Shown here in pieces: positions 4,762 to 5,183 of a stretch of 5,183 bases of DNA (positions are counted from its first letter, which is position 1; the number at the start of each line of letters is the position of its first letter). This DNA is from Betaproteobacteria bacterium (GTDB lineage Bacteria > Pseudomonadota > Gammaproteobacteria > Burkholderiales > SG8-41), in contig JAKFUJ010000402.1 in NCBI GenBank assembly GCA_021732805.1, forward strand, positions 1 to 5,183, written 5' to 3'. The position numbers and the translations under genes are program-made. The notes below the pieces were generated by a model, which saw only the letters and a list, made by a program, of their open reading frames with translations, had not been told where the DNA came from and did no database searches.

Positions 4762-5183
4762 ATGGCTTTCGAACTGATGGCGCCATTGATGTTCGCTGGC
4801 CTCGCCGCTTTTCTGCTGCTCGGTTATCCGGTGGCGTTCGCGCTGGCCGCCAACGGCCTGCTGTTCGCCTTCATCGGCTTCGGGCTCGGCATGCTGCAGC
4901 CGGAACTGCTGCAGGCGCTGCCGCAGCGGCTGTTCGGCATCATGAGCAACCAGCTACTGCTGGCGATTCCGTTTTTCACGTTCATGGGTCTGGTGCTCGA
5001 ACGCAGCGGCATGGCCGAAGACCTGCTCGACACCGTCGGCCAACTGTTCGGACCGGTGCGCGGCGGCGTGGCCTATGCGGTGATTTTTGTCGGCGCACTG
5101 CTCGCCGCCACCACCGGCGTCATTGCCGCGTCGGTGATTGCGATGGGGCTGATCTCGCTGCCGGCGATGTTGCGCTACCACTA
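4762..5183 (+). CDS. TRAP transporter large permease subunit (DctM family), N-terminal part, truncated by window edge
   Basis: The first 140 residues are visible, and the reading frame is open to the right edge. DctM proteins form the transport channel of TRAP importers in the inner membrane and are normally 420-450 residues with about 12 membrane segments. Visible here are a first hydrophobic segment MFAGLAAFLLLGYPVAFALA (10-29), a second around 33-44, the conserved LLLAIPFFTFMGLVLERSGM (65-84) and GVAYAVIFVGALLAATTGVI (102-121). The motif AIPFF.FMG..LERSGMAEDLL followed by ATTGVIAASVIAMGLISLPAML is that of the FcbT3-like large subunits, matching the small subunit upstream. The start at 4762 gives MAFELMAPLMF, consistent with homologues. 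Translation probably does not couple to the small subunit because of the repeat-filled 174-bp gap. A periplasmic binding protein gene is expected nearby but not within this window. Confidence 0.93.
   Translation, partial: MAFELMAPLMFAGLAAFLLLGYPVAFALAANGLLFAFIGFGLGMLQPELLQALPQRLFGIMSNQLLLAIPFFTFMGLVLERSGMAEDLLDTVGQLFGPVRGGVAYAVIFVGALLAATTGVIAASVIAMGLISLPAMLRYH

Overview
The window is GC-rich chromosomal DNA, most likely from a betaproteobacterium. The evidence is the minus-strand gene order glyA - nrdR - ribD - ribE - ribBA, an arrangement typical of that class, together with the protein sequences (for example the RibBA-like N-terminus and VEAGYKLNGSLL in RibD). Genus cannot be assigned from sequence alone. 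Nothing here looks like a defence system, prophage, CRISPR array or RNA gene.

Layout. On the minus strand, read from about 3930 down to 1, lie glyA (serine hydroxymethyltransferase), nrdR (repressor of ribonucleotide reductase genes), ribD (deaminase/reductase), ribE (riboflavin synthase) and the first 77 codons of ribBA, which runs off the left edge. On the plus strand, divergent from glyA, lie the small (DctQ-type) and large (DctM-type, truncated by the right edge) membrane subunits of a TRAP transporter. They resemble the mannitol/chloroaromatic (FcbT2/FcbT3-like) group. A 114-bp intergenic stretch (3931-4044) separates the two transcription directions and must hold at least one promoter.

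How the genes work together. RibD, RibE and RibBA are three parts of the riboflavin pathway. RibD converts the GTP cyclohydrolase product to the pyrimidinedione, RibBA supplies the four-carbon unit, and RibE performs the final dismutation. ribD and ribE share one base (TAATG) and are probably translationally coupled. GlyA supplies one-carbon units and NrdR senses nucleotide levels, so the cluster joins folate/nucleotide metabolism with flavin synthesis. The TRAP genes are a separate import unit; their solute-binding protein is not in the window.

The most notable feature is that three of the same-strand junctions are filled with repetitive or palindromic DNA, each of a different kind. The nrdR-ribD gap carries a MITE-like element of about 147 bp, with 18-bp inverted ends (17/18 identical) enclosing a cloverleaf-like double hairpin. 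The glyA-nrdR gap has a perfect 16-bp inverted repeat built on a TGATGAR heptamer repeat. The dctQ-dctM gap has a second type of dispersed double-hairpin repeat that separates two genes that normally abut. The coding genes themselves are ordinary and intact.
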